A stretch of DNA of 64,000 nucleotides. It comes from Siphonodentalium dalli. Lineage: Eukaryota > Mollusca > Scaphopoda > Gadilida > Siphonodentaliidae. The DNA lies in NCBI GenBank assembly GCA_032622095.1, contig CP136064.1, positions 177,524,247-177,588,246 on the forward strand, written 5' to 3'. Made by a program: the position numbers and the translations under genes. This document shows positions 44,204 to 56,137 of this stretch, piece by piece. Positions within the stretch are counted from its first letter, which is position 1. The number at the start of each line of letters is the position of its first letter. The notes under the pieces were generated by a model. That model worked only from the letters and a program-made list of their open reading frames with translations, searched no databases and was not told where the DNA came from.

Positions 44204-44650
44204 TTAATACTTTCATGACTGGAGCTTCCTGATTTTTTGCGAAAACCCTGTGCCAATGCATTCTCTTATATATGCGAGTCGACCATAGGTCGCCTCGCAT
44301 ATATAAGAGAATGCATTGGCCTAACAAATTTATATTATTTTGTGTACTTGTTAAAGAATGTAAGAACAAATGATAAAATTGTTAAAGAATATAAGACAAA
44401 ATGATAAAAATTGTTATAGAATGTAAGATAATATTATAAAAAATGATAAAAATTGTTAAAGAATGTAAGAAAAAATTATTATTTTTTTTTAAATATTATT
44501 AAAGAATGTAAGAAAATTGATAAAAAAAAAAATTGTTAGGCCGATGCATTCTCTTATATATGCGAGACGACTTATGGTCGACTCGCATAAATAAGAGAAT
44601 GCATTGGCACATGGTCTTTAATGTTGCGTAGCTCCCGTTGTGAAACGTTT
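44204..44650. mobile_element. Degenerate MITE with two ~30 bp hairpins around an AT-rich tandem repeat
   Basis: Two stems, at 44258-44322 and 44545-44608, are each built from GCATTCTCTTATATATGCGAG and its complement. The region between is a diverged AT-rich repeat of about 40 bases (TTGTTAAAGAATGTAAGA). The left edge CTTTCATGACTGGAGCTTCC and the right edge GTAGCTCCCGTTGTGAAACG are inverted and match the P1 element at 19221. This is therefore a longer, terminally decayed relative of P1. Confidence 0.7.
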
Positions 44651-46620
44651 ATGGATTTTTTGCTTTAACTTATTCCTGTTAAGCAGAAAACTGGCTTAGG
44701 AAATTATGAATTATTTGGTGTCAAATCGAACTGGTTCTTTAATTGTCGTATATAAGGTTCAAATTCAACATTGTATCTCATCTATAGCACCATAAATTCG
44801 ACATAGTAAAATTACATATTTAGCCTTATTCTAAAAAAAAAACCACGTTCAATAAGTTATTCACAAACACTTGATACACCTTCTCTTTCACCGAATGCCA
44901 TTATGCTGCAAGGCCAATGCTGTCATATAGAGACGTTTAAATTAGTTAGGAACTATATTAATAAGGTTTATTCAATGTAAATATTATACAAATAAACAAT
45001 CATCATCATCGATTAGAATACATGGACGTCAGTAATACATATGTTGAGTAAATGAAGACTATCTCGTTCCGCAGATTTCACCCACCTTGCATTTTATTGT
45101 GGTCCAAAACTACAGAATTATTTTTGATCAATGTACAAACAGCCGATACTTGTGAACAACTCTGATTCCAACTAGTATTTTTGTATAGTCTGAGAAACTA
45201 CACGGATACCACTGAAGGCGTGGTCTTTGCATACACTGTTAATGGGTTTCTGTAATTTTACAAGCAAAGTGCTGGAAAAATATTTTTTGCCAGCACACTT
45301 GTTCTGTAAAATTACTGACTCCGGATTGACTTTATGTGACTAATTTACACTATAATTACATAACTTGGTTTCGTTAATTTGGTTCATAATAATTTGTGAA
45401 AGGACTTATGTCCTTACCTATGACGGATGTTAAAGACCAATGCTCGGTGGATTAAGAGTCAGATTCATAATTATTTCGGAATGTTTACTTCAATTCACGT
45501 TTCGAGAAAGTACATGTAGGTGTGGTAACTAAATTATCTTTTTTATGTTGGTCATAACTTGAGATGGATATTATAGTTCAGTCTGTATGGGGCTATCTGT
45601 TCAGCATAATTTTGCCATTTCGTGGTATATGACAAAATTTCATTTGAATTTGATAATTTGAAATAAAGAAATCACGACAGTGACAGTGTGACTGTATCAA
45701 ATTAATACTACGTCGTCGAAAACATCAAATCACAGCAGAAATTATGCCCAATGCAAAATGAACAGGGCCAATAGATCCCTAGTTCATGTCCAATAACATT
45801 TAATGCACTTACCATACCTACTTGTACTTTCTGGGAACGTGAATTGAAGTAAAAAAAATGGCGGCTGGTCTCACTGGTGATAAATGTACGTAGCTTCGCG
45901 ACGGGACCAAAACCATGTGCCCAAGCCTTGTGTTGATATTTACGGAACTATGGGTGATAGTTTACAGAACTGTTATACTAAAACAGGTAGTAAATGTCGA
46001 CAAAACAGAATAATGATCTGAAAACTAACGTTCACAAGGACAGTTGGCTCAGAAACGGACCAATGGTCCGTCAAATATTCCCCCCTATACCGCCCTAGAT
46101 TTAAAATATGTTTAACATTGTGTGTTTGTAGGAAGCCTGTTGATAATTAAAGTCCGCAACAGATTATAATTTCTTATGGAATTAACGACAATGCCCATCA
46201 CGGACAATACATATCGGTAGTCTCACTTGAACGGACACGTAAATTTGACGATGGGTCGATAGCTACAGGAAAATAACCATTTACACAACTGATTTACAGG
46301 CTCTATATATACATATACGCTGAAAAAACCTTTCCAAAATCACAGCAATTGTCTTGCTGTGTTCATTTATTCCACAGAAGTGAGACAAGAGCTCTTTATT
46401 GTACCATACCAGAACACACTAATAAGGAACGTTCTTCATTGCTCGATGGCGAAGAAAAATCTGGAATAAAATTAACACACTTGAACCTACAGCTTGTCTC
46501 CCGAAAACCAGCATATTATCTGCTTATAATAGAATTTGTTTTCTATAGATAATCTGTTTAGAATCGCCTCATTTTAATCACATTATCGACTCATAATGAG
46601 GTCATTCTAAGCAGATTATT
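44651..46620. other. Unassigned stretch with a small palindrome at 45252-45315
   Basis: GTAATTTTACAAGCAAAGTG and CACACTTGTTCTGTAAAATTAC face each other across AAAAATATTTTTTG at 45252-45315. No gene was recognised in the rest of the 2 kb. Confidence 0.45.
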
Positions 46621-46806
46621 TGCGGACAATGACACAAATAAGCCAACTCACGAAGTTTCAGGTGTACGCGCTTAACAGATTTTTTACTGGGGGGCCATAA
46701 AACGAAATAACGGATAAGAGTCCAATATCTGCTTATTTCAGAATTAAAAAATCACAATATGTACCTATTTCACAGTATAGGTCGATTATGTTCGTATTTC
46801 CTAAGC
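46621..46806 (-). repeat. Dispersed repeat R5, third copy
   Basis: It is reverse-complemented: TGCGGACAATGACACAAATA, GCCAACTCACG, CCATAAAACGAAATAACGG and TACCTATTTCACA match the 39921 and 25598 copies in reverse order. About 10 extra G/C-rich bases sit in the middle. Confidence 0.75.
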
Positions 46807-46849
46807 CTAAGCCGAAGGAGGTTCCATGTATATAGTCGAGAGCTCCGTC

Positions 46850-47480
46850 CGTCTGTCTGCCCGTGCGAACATAACACCTTGTAACTCGGGTGTTAATTAT
46901 CTTATTTCGTTGTCCTGTTTATATGTAGATAGACCAGCTTGCTTGGGCGAAAGGATGCCCACATGGTATGGGCTTCGTCCATTTATTTTACCAGAGTTAC
47001 GGCCATTGATAGACTTGAACATTTGTGAATGTTGTGTCCATATGAACATTTAACCTTGCAACGTGAGTGTGGATCATTGTATTTGGTTCTGCTTTGGTAA
47101 CGGAGTTACGGCCCTTGTTGGACTTCATTTTCACTCGTCACAGAGATGCTTGTATTGTAAGTCCAGAATCAATTACCAGAAATAAATGCTAGTATAGGAT
47201 TGCCAATAGACCAGCATCGATTGAAGGATCCGAACATTCAGTTGGCGCCATCCATATCTATTTGTCATGGTTATTGGACTTGGAACGACAAGCCATTTTC
47301 CACACATTTACCATTGTTACCAACATACCAACAGTTTGATTTTAATATATTTTGGAATAGTGATAGACCAATATAAGTGAAAGTATGTACTCATACGGTG
47401 GGTTTCGTCGATTTATGTTCACCAGAATTACGGAACTTCTTGAACTTATAAACAGTACAAGTTTGTCCTCTGTACAAACA
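46850..47480 (+). repeat. Diverged repeat cluster with ACCAGAGTTACGGCC words
   Basis: ACCAGAGTTACGGCCATTG (46990), AACGGAGTTACGGCCCTTG (47098) and ACCAGAATTACGGAACTT (47418) are followed by GTTGGACTT or similar. Such arrays are common in molluscan non-coding DNA from general familiarity. No product is predicted. Confidence 0.5.
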
Positions 47481-48898
47481 TTTAGCGTTACCCACCTCTA
47501 AACTGAGCGTCGTTGGCATATACCACGGTTGGTGTTGCATTTGTGTCTTAGCGTCAAACTTCATTCATGAGATGGGATCGGCATTTGAGAAGCATTCTTC
47601 GTCCCATACTCTTTCGGGAAAATAACGTCACCACCAATCTTGCAAAGTATATATATTAAAAGACCTTCTTGGAAGCTGAAAGAACAACAAATTAAATAAT
47701 GTATTAATACAAAACCTATGTGCTGGGTAGTCTAAATTATTATGATTGAGTAGCAGAAGCGGCCATATCACATACAAACGGACAGACAATGTAAGTAGAC
47801 CACATACGCGCGACTTACATAAAATACATCATATACTACATACACACAATAAACAATGTTAAATCTTTCAAGCAAAAAGATACACTACAATTGTACATGC
47901 ATTCCGACCACACGCATGCGAGATTACGCGACCACGTGCATGCGAGATATGTTCAATGATGACAAAATGAAAAGAAATCCATATTACATAGTAAACAATG
48001 TCAATATCAACTTGTTTCGCCGCCTGAAGATTCTCGCACAATTATATTCTTACTAACATCAGCAATATCAACTTAGGAAAACACAAACCATACACTCGCA
48101 GAAATAAAATAGTACAAAATAAGTAGAAAACCAAAAACAGTCAATTCTTGGCCTCGATCGCGGCTGCGCTATCCGTATTAAATCACACTTTTCCCAGGTC
48201 AACATGCTCTGTCGCACATTCCGCAGGCGGGCCTTGCACCACACATTGACGCAAGCGTTGAACCCGTAGTATAAACCTTCCAATTTGGCAGACTAGGTAG
48301 CAATACACGATTTCCAGCAATTTTGCCAACCTGGGAGGGGGTACTGTACTTCAAATCAATGCTAAGCCATTATCGTTGGCATATATCCAATCAAGCATGT
48401 TTTAATTTCGACAGAAATTTTAGGTGTAATCATTTAAATGTACTTTTGGTTCTTCGTACAATATGTCATTGAGTTATGCCCCTTGGTTTGCACACACGAA
48501 CCGCTCAATTTTACCCATTTTTTCACTCAGATTGGCCATTTTCTACCCAAAAACAGACCATGATAGAGCGAATGTCAATAAATAAGATTCTTCCACCTGA
48601 TAGAGCTATGATAGAGCTGAGAAATATTTGAAATAGAAAAAAAGTTATCGTATCAATTTGAAAAAAAAGTCTTGCGAGCCCAGATGACAGAATTCAGGGG
48701 AGAGAAATCGGGCTATTTGCCTGTAACCAATAACACAGAGTTGGCCTTCACTGAATACGAAAACCCTGTTGCGTATCCAAATTTTTCACTTTTTTGAGAA
48801 CTTTCCCAGTTTTGTAAAATAAATAAACCTTCAAACCAGTAACGACACAGTTAACACAGACTACACTGGCCGTTATGCCCCCAGATACTTATATTTCT
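47481..48898. other. Unassigned stretch left of the palindrome
   Basis: No gene was recognised, and similarity to the palindrome arms stops at 48899. Short frames at 47856-48056 and 48068-48283 are not supported. Confidence 0.4.
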
Positions 48899-49607
48899 AC
48901 AATGATGTCGAGAAGATGTCAATCTAACATTTTATGCAAAAATATCGCCGTGGGACAGGGAAATGTGAATGCATGGGGTGATTTGGTGTTTACATTTTCG
49001 TTCTGCGTTTGACTTGTTATGTAATATGGATCTGCCAGGCGTCTCATCCACCTGGTCGGTGAAAAGAACATTTCTTTTAAAATAAACATATTCACAATCA
49101 TAAGATTACTTGTAAATTTACGCACTTATGATGATAAATTATATTATCCAGATTGATGATGGCATTATCAATGTATAATATTAACATTGATGTCATTACC
49201 ATTATTTTTTAGTATTAAAATGGAGAATTTCTTAGTAACTATATTGTCTGCCTCGTGGCCGGTAGCATATCAGGGGACCACAATGGAATTAAGCCTTCGA
49301 GTGCTTTTTGTGCCATCCCCGATATCTAGCCGTGCATGTACTCTACGATTATTCTAAATTTCAGCCATCATACCATTGGTATTCACTTTGACTTCTTTAC
49401 AGCCTCATTCTTGCTTCAAAATTTGTGATTTCTTATATAGCCTAACAACTGAAATTATGTTAAAAACTCCTTTTTATTTGCTTGTAATTCATTATATTTG
49501 TAACGTGTTAAAACAATATACATGCATGTCTTTATATCAAAAATCTATCAATCAAGACCGTAATCGCCTATTTCCGACGTGTCTATTTTTAGCCGATAAT
49601 ATGAGCT

Positions 49608-50966
49608 TTGTGTTGGCGAATGAGACTATTAAATTGTTTTTCCCTGTACGCCATGTTAATACCAACTATATATAATCATTTGTTTATGCCGCTACACGTT
49701 GTATTATTGATAAACAGCCGGTTTTCTAATACCGTCCCATATCGTCCCATTCTGCGTTTTAGTCACTCCCAAGATATTGATTTTGATGAAGTGACTGAAC
49801 AAGAACCTGTAAATGTAATGCTTTATGCTGAAGAAGTTGTCCATGAATCACATGATGTTGGTGGTACAATAGAGTCTGAGTCTCCCAATGTATGTTCTAG
49901 TACTACTGCTTCCAGTGAGGCTACAGCAAACATAAGAGATTTGCGTGCTTACATACGGTCTCCCACTGCATGTTCTACATCTAGTGCTACTGCTTCCAGT
50001 GCGGCTACCAGTACAGTTGACAGAACTAGTCCGGCTACAGCAAACCTCAGAGATTTGCGTGCTTACATTGACGGTAAGAAGAATAAAAATACCCAGAGAA
50101 AAACAGATGCTTCGGTTAACAGATTTTCTGATTACCTCAAAGGTCAAAATGAGCACCGGCAAATAGAACTTATACCGCACAGGGAACTGGATGGATTGAT
50201 TGGTGGATTTTTGTTAAGTCTGAAGAAAAGTGATGGGAGCGATTATGAACCTGACAGTTTGACGGCATTCCATAGGGGAATTGACACGTATCTGAGAGAC
50301 TGTGACTATCAGCATAACATAATAACATCTGATTTGTTCAAAGTCAGCAGACACGTTCTTCAATCGCGGCGGAAGGAATTAAAAGAGGCAGTTCTGGGAA
50401 ATAAGCCGCAGCAGGCTGATGTTGTCTGAAGAAGATGAGGAAAAGTCGTGGGAAAGCGGACAATTGGGACTGAGTGAACCAACATCACTGCTTCATCTTG
50501 TTTGGTTCAACAACAAAACTATTAGGGTTCCGCGGATCTCATGAAAATCAACAGTTGAAGTGGGAGACATTGAAATGAAAAATGATGGAACCACCGATTA
50601 TCTGGAAATAAACGAAAGTCTGAGCAAGACAACATTCGTCAATTTCACCCCAAGATTTTCGCGAGTGTTTCAGATGACCGATGTCCAGTTAAGGCATACC
50701 AAATTTATGCTGCCATCAGACCATCATCTATGTGTACAAAGTAGTCACCATTTTACATTGCAGCCAATCAGAACTGTGGTTTGACGCAGACGGCGCTAAT
50801 GTTTAAAGCACAGCCAGTTGGTGTTAATAAACTAAGAATAATGTTAAAAGACATGGCAACAAAGGCAGGCATAAAAGGAAAAATTACGAACCATTCATTG
50901 CGGAAAACCATGTGTACGCGACTGTTGCATGCTGGTGTGAATCGATTTATGAACCAAATCAGTTGA
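49608..50966 (+). pseudogene. Crypton-like tyrosine recombinase remnant, left arm
   Basis: The first frame (to 50429) has an N-terminal acidic region, a repeated TAN(I/L)RDLRAYI peptide, then VNRFSDYL and GGFLLSLKKSDGSDYEPDSL with FKVSRHVLQSRRKEL. This is the start of the DUF3504/Crypton recombinase domain. A frameshift near 50422 and a stop near 50535 follow. The next pieces supply GFRG...HENQQLKWE-type sequence (the R box, near 50525-50560), an EINESLSKT motif, and at 50781-50966 ITNHSLRKTMCTRLLHAGV, the HxxR box. These residues would cut and rejoin DNA in tyrosine recombinases. The gene ends abruptly after HAGVNR because the tyrosine-bearing end is deleted. It is not functional. Confidence 0.85.
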
Positions 50967-51191
50967 ATTAAACACAATTATAACACATTTCCGAATCCAG
51001 GTGAAGTATAAACAAAGTTTCAAGAGTTCGCCGGTAAAGGAAGTTTCTAGAGAACCTCGAATCGATAGACTGGTTCCTTGATTTGTAACTGAAATTAACC
51101 TATGCGTTTTAAAGGAACACTAATGTGGCAGATTTTGGCAATAAATATCCAAATTTATTGACATCCTAGTTATATGGGAGATATGTAATAA

Positions 51192-51513
51192 ATATAGAAC
51201 CGTCTTCGTGTTTGTTTTTGTAAATGATAACCGCACTCGATAGCCGGCGGAGTGATACCACTCGTGCCTTTCCGGCACTCGTGGTATCACTCCGCCGGCT
51301 ATCGAGTGCGGTAATCATTTACAAAAACAAACACGAAGACTGTTCTATATATAAGGATTAACTGTCATGTGGACTGTTTTTATGGAGATGTAATCGTGAG
51401 GTAAGTGGTCATAATTTGTGTAAAACCCGAAGGGTTTTACATACAAGTTATGACTACTTACCTCACGGTTACATCAACATAAAAACAGTCCACATGACAG
51501 TTAATCCTTATAT
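51192..51513. repeat. Two adjacent long hairpins H3 and H4, left arm
   Basis: H3 (51192-51350) pairs ATATAGAACCGTCTTCGTG with CACGAAGACTGTTCTATAT. Its inner part reads ATACCACTCGTGCC against GGCACTCGTGGTAT, again with a TCG triplet facing its like. H4 (51348-51513) pairs TAAGGATTAACTGTCATG with CATGACAGTTAATCCTTA around AAAACCCGAAGGGTTTTA. The two share the TATATA between them. Confidence 0.9.
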
Positions 51514-51699
51514 TTATATACATTTAGCGAAAAAGCCACTTTTGTAAATGTATTTAAATCGAAAAGTGTATCGTGACAAAACCAGCCCAAAATAACCCAT
51601 AGCACCCTTGGCAAAAGTTAACAGGAACAATTGAAACCCGATGATTTATTAAGTCAATCCTGCGCGAATCCAAATGCGCCCAAAACATTACGCGTTCGT

Positions 51700-51765
51700 C
51701 TTTCCAGACCCAAATGACGTATCGATGTTGTTATGAGCTGACGTATCGATGTTGTTATGAGCTGT
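51700..51765 (+). repeat. 24-bp doublet, left arm
   Basis: GACGTATCGATGTTGTTATG is repeated in tandem with GAGCT. The mirror copy lies at about 54640-54700 in the right arm. Confidence 0.9.
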
Positions 51766-52063
51766 TGCGCATTCACCGAGAAATAACTGCAACTAGCCAC
51801 GTGGGCTCCGACCAATCAGAATGCTGGATTTAGTGATGACAACACTTAGTATGTAAATATATATATATATCACTGTCTATGGCTATTAATTTATGTAACG
51901 TCAGTGACGCGCCATGGGCGTTGAACATCAACGCATTGAGTAAGTGGCTAATCACCCGAAGTAGGACAACAAATTGAGTTTGATATTTAATTTGTGAGTC
52001 TTTAAAATTCCTCAAATATATCACATGTAGGGTTTGGTACATGGTACCGGTACTGACTTTAAA

Positions 52064-54345
52064 ACCCCTGTCACACTCAGGCCGGCGCTCTCACTGCGCT
52101 GCAAAAGTACCAGCATATGAGTAACACGCAGGAGGAGCGCCGAAAACTGTCGAAAATTGTCAAACTTTTAAAACAAAGTATGCTCCTATTGCGTTCCTAC
52201 TTTGTCAAGTCTCACGCTCTTGGTGCGTTCAAGTCGCTGTCATTGTGATGCTAGTACGTTCACAATAAGTTCGCAAAACGTTCTCTGCGCGGAGAGTATA
52301 GATAGCGCCTCCTGCGTTCTCCAGTCATAGTCAGTTTTTATGTTGTGGGGAAAATACCCAACACTCCGCAATAGATTAGCTGTCCGATTAAACTACTGTC
52401 ACACTCCGCTGCGATCAGGCCGGCGCTTGCATTGCGCTGAAAAATAATCAAAGCGCCAAGCAAAGCGCAGTAAGATATCCAAGAACGTGTTGGTGACGCA
52501 GTTGACACCGGCTAGGACGGGAGAGAGTCTCCGTGATCGCCCCAGAGCCTTAAAGCCCCTGTCACACTCAGGCCGGCGCTCTCATTGCGCTGCAAAAGTA
52601 TCAAAGCGCCCACCTAAACGCACTAAGGTCTCCAAGAACCGATTGGTGACGCAGTGGACACTGGCTACAACGGGCGAGGATCTCCATGGTCGCCCATAGG
52701 TGCCAGAGCGCCGCGCTTGTTTTATGCATACACAAAACAAGCGCAGAGGCTCGGCGTTCTGACCAGGACGTAGTACTGTCGCCGTGACAGCGCAAAGCAA
52801 AGCGCAAAGCAAAGCGCCAAGCGAGCGACGTGAGCGTTATGTGGACGTAGCAAGAGCGCATATTAGCTTCTCGTGGTGGCAGCAAGGAATTAATCTTGTC
52901 TTTTGCGACTACAGTAAGCTTAAGCAAATTCTCACTACGTGCCTTTCCCGTCCTTACTACGCTCAATGAGGCTCTGTCCAAAACTTATTGCGTTCTTTCT
53001 GCGCTGTCATGGGGTGTTATGGACTGGTTCCCGCTCATAGAACGTCCACATTGTGCTGCCACTGCGACTCTGGCGCTCGCTTTACGCCCAAACGTTATAC
53101 ATGGCGTTCTTCCGGCGTTTACAGTAGGTTTACAGTACGATCCCACTTTGAAATGCGGTCTGCTCACACCACTGTCACACTCCGCTGCGATCAGGCTGGC
53201 GTTTGATTTGAGTTGAAAAAGTATCAAAATACGAGTAACGCACAGTGGAAGCGCGGAAAATTGTCAGAAATTTTCAATCTGTTAAAACAAGAGAACCAAT
53301 GTCAGAAATGGTAACGCGCTCAAGATCATATATTATAAACCCAAGAATGGAATTGTAGAATATGAAATATATTGGTTTTGCGAATGACCAACTCAGAATT
53401 CCGTTAAATAACAATAACAACCAGCACCTAATTAACGAACCGGTGGCCGACTCGACCGTCTCCGACCACAACCCCCAGTGGGCTGCAGAAATTTCTTTTA
53501 TTTGTAATTGACATATAGTTTATCACAAACCAAAAATTAACATTAATCAACGTTGATTAACACAATAAACGAAATTGAATTTACCCAACTACATGCACCT
53601 TTTACGGGACTCGGCCTCCAGCTTGCAGTTTGACTTTTAATCATCCCAAAATTCCCATTCTATAAATAAAACTAATAAAACACCCATTGATAATGTCAGC
53701 CCGCACGCGAAACGAGAAACTCCCCCACCAGTTATACATGCGGCGCGCGTGACAAGCTATGCTCCTATCCCGCTTATCACGTTTTCATCGCGCTCTTTGT
53801 ACGACCCATTGCGTTCCTGCTTTGTCACGTCAAGTCTCACGCTCTCACGCGCTCTCACTGCGTTTCCTCCACGCCCCGTAAACGCTCTTAATGCGTTCAA
53901 TTCGTTTTCATTGCGTTGTTAGTACGCTTTGCGCTGTCATGGCTACGGTACTACGCCTGGTCAGAACGCCGAACCTCTGCGCTTGTTTTGTGCATGCACA
54001 AAACAAGCGCGGCGCTCTGGCGCTCTGACGCGATCACGGAGACCCTCTCCCGTCCGAGCCAGTGTCCACTGCGTCACCAATACGTTCTTGGATACCTTAC
54101 TGTGCTTTGCTTGGCGCTTTGCTTATTTTTCAGCGCAATACAAGCGCCGGCCTGATCGCAGCGGAGTGTGACAGTAGTTTAATCGGACAGCTAATCTATT
54201 GCGGAGTGTTGGATATTTTCCCCACAACATAAAAACTGACAAGTTTGACAATTTTCGACAGTTTTCGGCGCTCCTCCTGCATGTTACTCATATGCTGGTA
54301 CTTTTGCAGCGCAGTGAGAGCGCCGGCCTGAGTGTGACAGGGGTT
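52064..54345. repeat. GC-richer nest of inverted termini at the palindrome centre
   Basis: CCCCTGTCACACTCAGGCCG starts blocks at 52066 and 52557. CTGTCACACTCCGCTGCGAT starts blocks at 52397 and 53168. Reverse complements of both lie at about 54140-54180 and 54300-54345. Between them, words such as GCGCTC, TGCGTTC and AAAGCGC recur at high density, quite unlike the AT-rich surroundings. This looks like several nested copies of a non-autonomous DNA transposon with many subterminal motif repeats. No transposase was recognised, and open frames (for example 52896-53216) look like by-products of the repeats. Confidence 0.7.
53297..53670 (+). repeat. Dispersed repeat R1, copy 3
   Basis: It starts GTCAGAAATGGTAACGC like the 1466 copy and ends with CTATAAATAAAAC like the 2742 copy. 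It therefore joins both partial copies into one longer repeat of about 370 bp. It is inserted in the GC-rich centre of the palindrome, breaking its symmetry. Confidence 0.75.
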
Positions 54346-54895
54346 TTAAAGTCAGTACCGGTACCATGTACCAAACCCTACATGTGATATATTTGAGGAA
54401 TTTTAAAGACTCACAAATTAAATATCAAACTCAATTTGTTGTCCTACTTCGGGTGATTAGCCACTTACTCAATGCGTTGATGTTCAACGCCCATGGCGCG
54501 TCACTGACGTTACATAAATTAATAGCCATAGACAGTGATATATATATATATTTACATACTAAGTGTTGTCATCACTAAATCCAGCATTCTGATTGGTCGG
54601 AGCCCACGTGGCTAGTTGCAGTTATTTCTCGGTGAATGCGCAACAGCTCATAACAACATCGATACGTCAGCTCATAACAACATCGATACGTCATTTGGGT
54701 CTGGAAAGACGAACGCGTAATGTTTTGGGCGCATTTGGATTCGCGCAGGATTGACTTAATAAATCATCGGGTTTCAATTGTTCCTGTTAACTTTTGCCAA
54801 GGGTGCTATGGGTTATTTTGGGCTGGTTTTGTCACGATACACTTTTCGATTTAAATACATTTACAAAAGTGGCTTTTTCGCTAAATGTATATAAA

Positions 54896-55215
54896 TATAA
54901 GGATTAACTGTCATGTGGACTGTTTTTATGTTGATGTAACCGTGAGGTAAGTGGTCATAACTTGTATGTAAAACCCTTCGGGTTTTACACAAGTTATGAC
55001 CACTTACCTCACGATTACATCTCCATAAAAACAGTCCACATGACAGTTAATCCTTATATATAGAACAGTCTTCGTGTTTGTTTTTGTAAATGATTACCGC
55101 ACTCGATAGCCGGCGGAGTGATACCACGAGTGCCGGAAAGGCACGAGTGGTATCACTCCGCCGGCTATCGAGTGCGGTTATCATTTACAAAAACAAACAC
55201 GAAGACGGTTCTATA
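54896..55215. repeat. Hairpins H4 and H3, right arm copies
   Basis: These are the mirror images of 51192-51513, in reverse order, with almost no change. Their presence in both arms shows that they predate the inverted duplication. Confidence 0.9.
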
Positions 55216-56137
55216 TTTATTACATATCTCCCATATAACTAGGATGTCAATAAATTTGGATATTTATTGCCAAAATCTGCCGCATTAGTGTTCCTTTAAA
55301 ACGCATAGGTTAATTTCAGTTACAAATCAAGGAACCAGTCTATCGATTCGAGGTTCTCTAGAAACTTCCTTTACCGGCGAACTCTTGAAACTTTGTTTAT
55401 ACTTCACCTGGATTCGGAAATGTGTTATAATTGTGTTTAATTCAACTGATTTGGTTCATAAATCCTCAAATAAAGTTGTGTTTTGTGTGAAAGAATATAT
55501 ACAGACAACTGTCACCAAAAAGTATCTCGTTGTTCATTCATTGATATAAAAATTTTAATTTACTTTTCGCCGCTGAAAGTTGGAAATTGTTGAAAGTGAA
55601 ACTACGTCATAGGATATTTCAAGGAATTCATTCACTTTAAATGGGAAATCACAAAATACTGTGAATGGTCATTGATTCACATGAATACATCATAGTTTGT
55701 CAACAAATCTACCAGAACTTAAAGGTATTTATGCTGTTTGTTTTTTTATTTTGTGCTAAAATCGGCATATATTACATATCATTTATCAGTTTATGATATA
55801 AATCAGCTGATCAATTGTCAGAATTGATTGAAACACTTCTGTGGATTGAACAGTTCACAAGTGCGCAGCTGATTTTTATCATACTAATTGAATTTACAGT
55901 CTATAACACTCTTAGGGGTCAAGCTTTTATTAGAATGTAGATCGATGGAGTACTTTTTCAACATTTTATTGCCCATATTAATGATATTATTCATGTAATT
56001 TAAATTGAATTAGCAAGACATTTTCAATTTTAATATACTCTTATTAAATGCATACCGGTAAAGGAACATTTTGATGCAATGTCTGATAAGAAAATTAAAT
56101 TACATTTCAAAGATGTTTGTCTGTGATCCACGATTCT

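Noticed and set aside
49376-49675. 99-codon frame conserved in both palindrome arms
   Set aside because: Conservation follows from the inverted duplication of DNA. There is no domain and no codon-type pattern of change to support a gene.
51830-52042. 70-residue frame identical in both arms (also 54366-54578)
   Set aside because: As above: identical because the arms are near-identical. It is not independent evidence of coding.
52896-53216. 106-codon frame in the GC-rich palindrome centre
   Set aside because: GC-rich repeats lack stops by composition. No recognisable domain was found.
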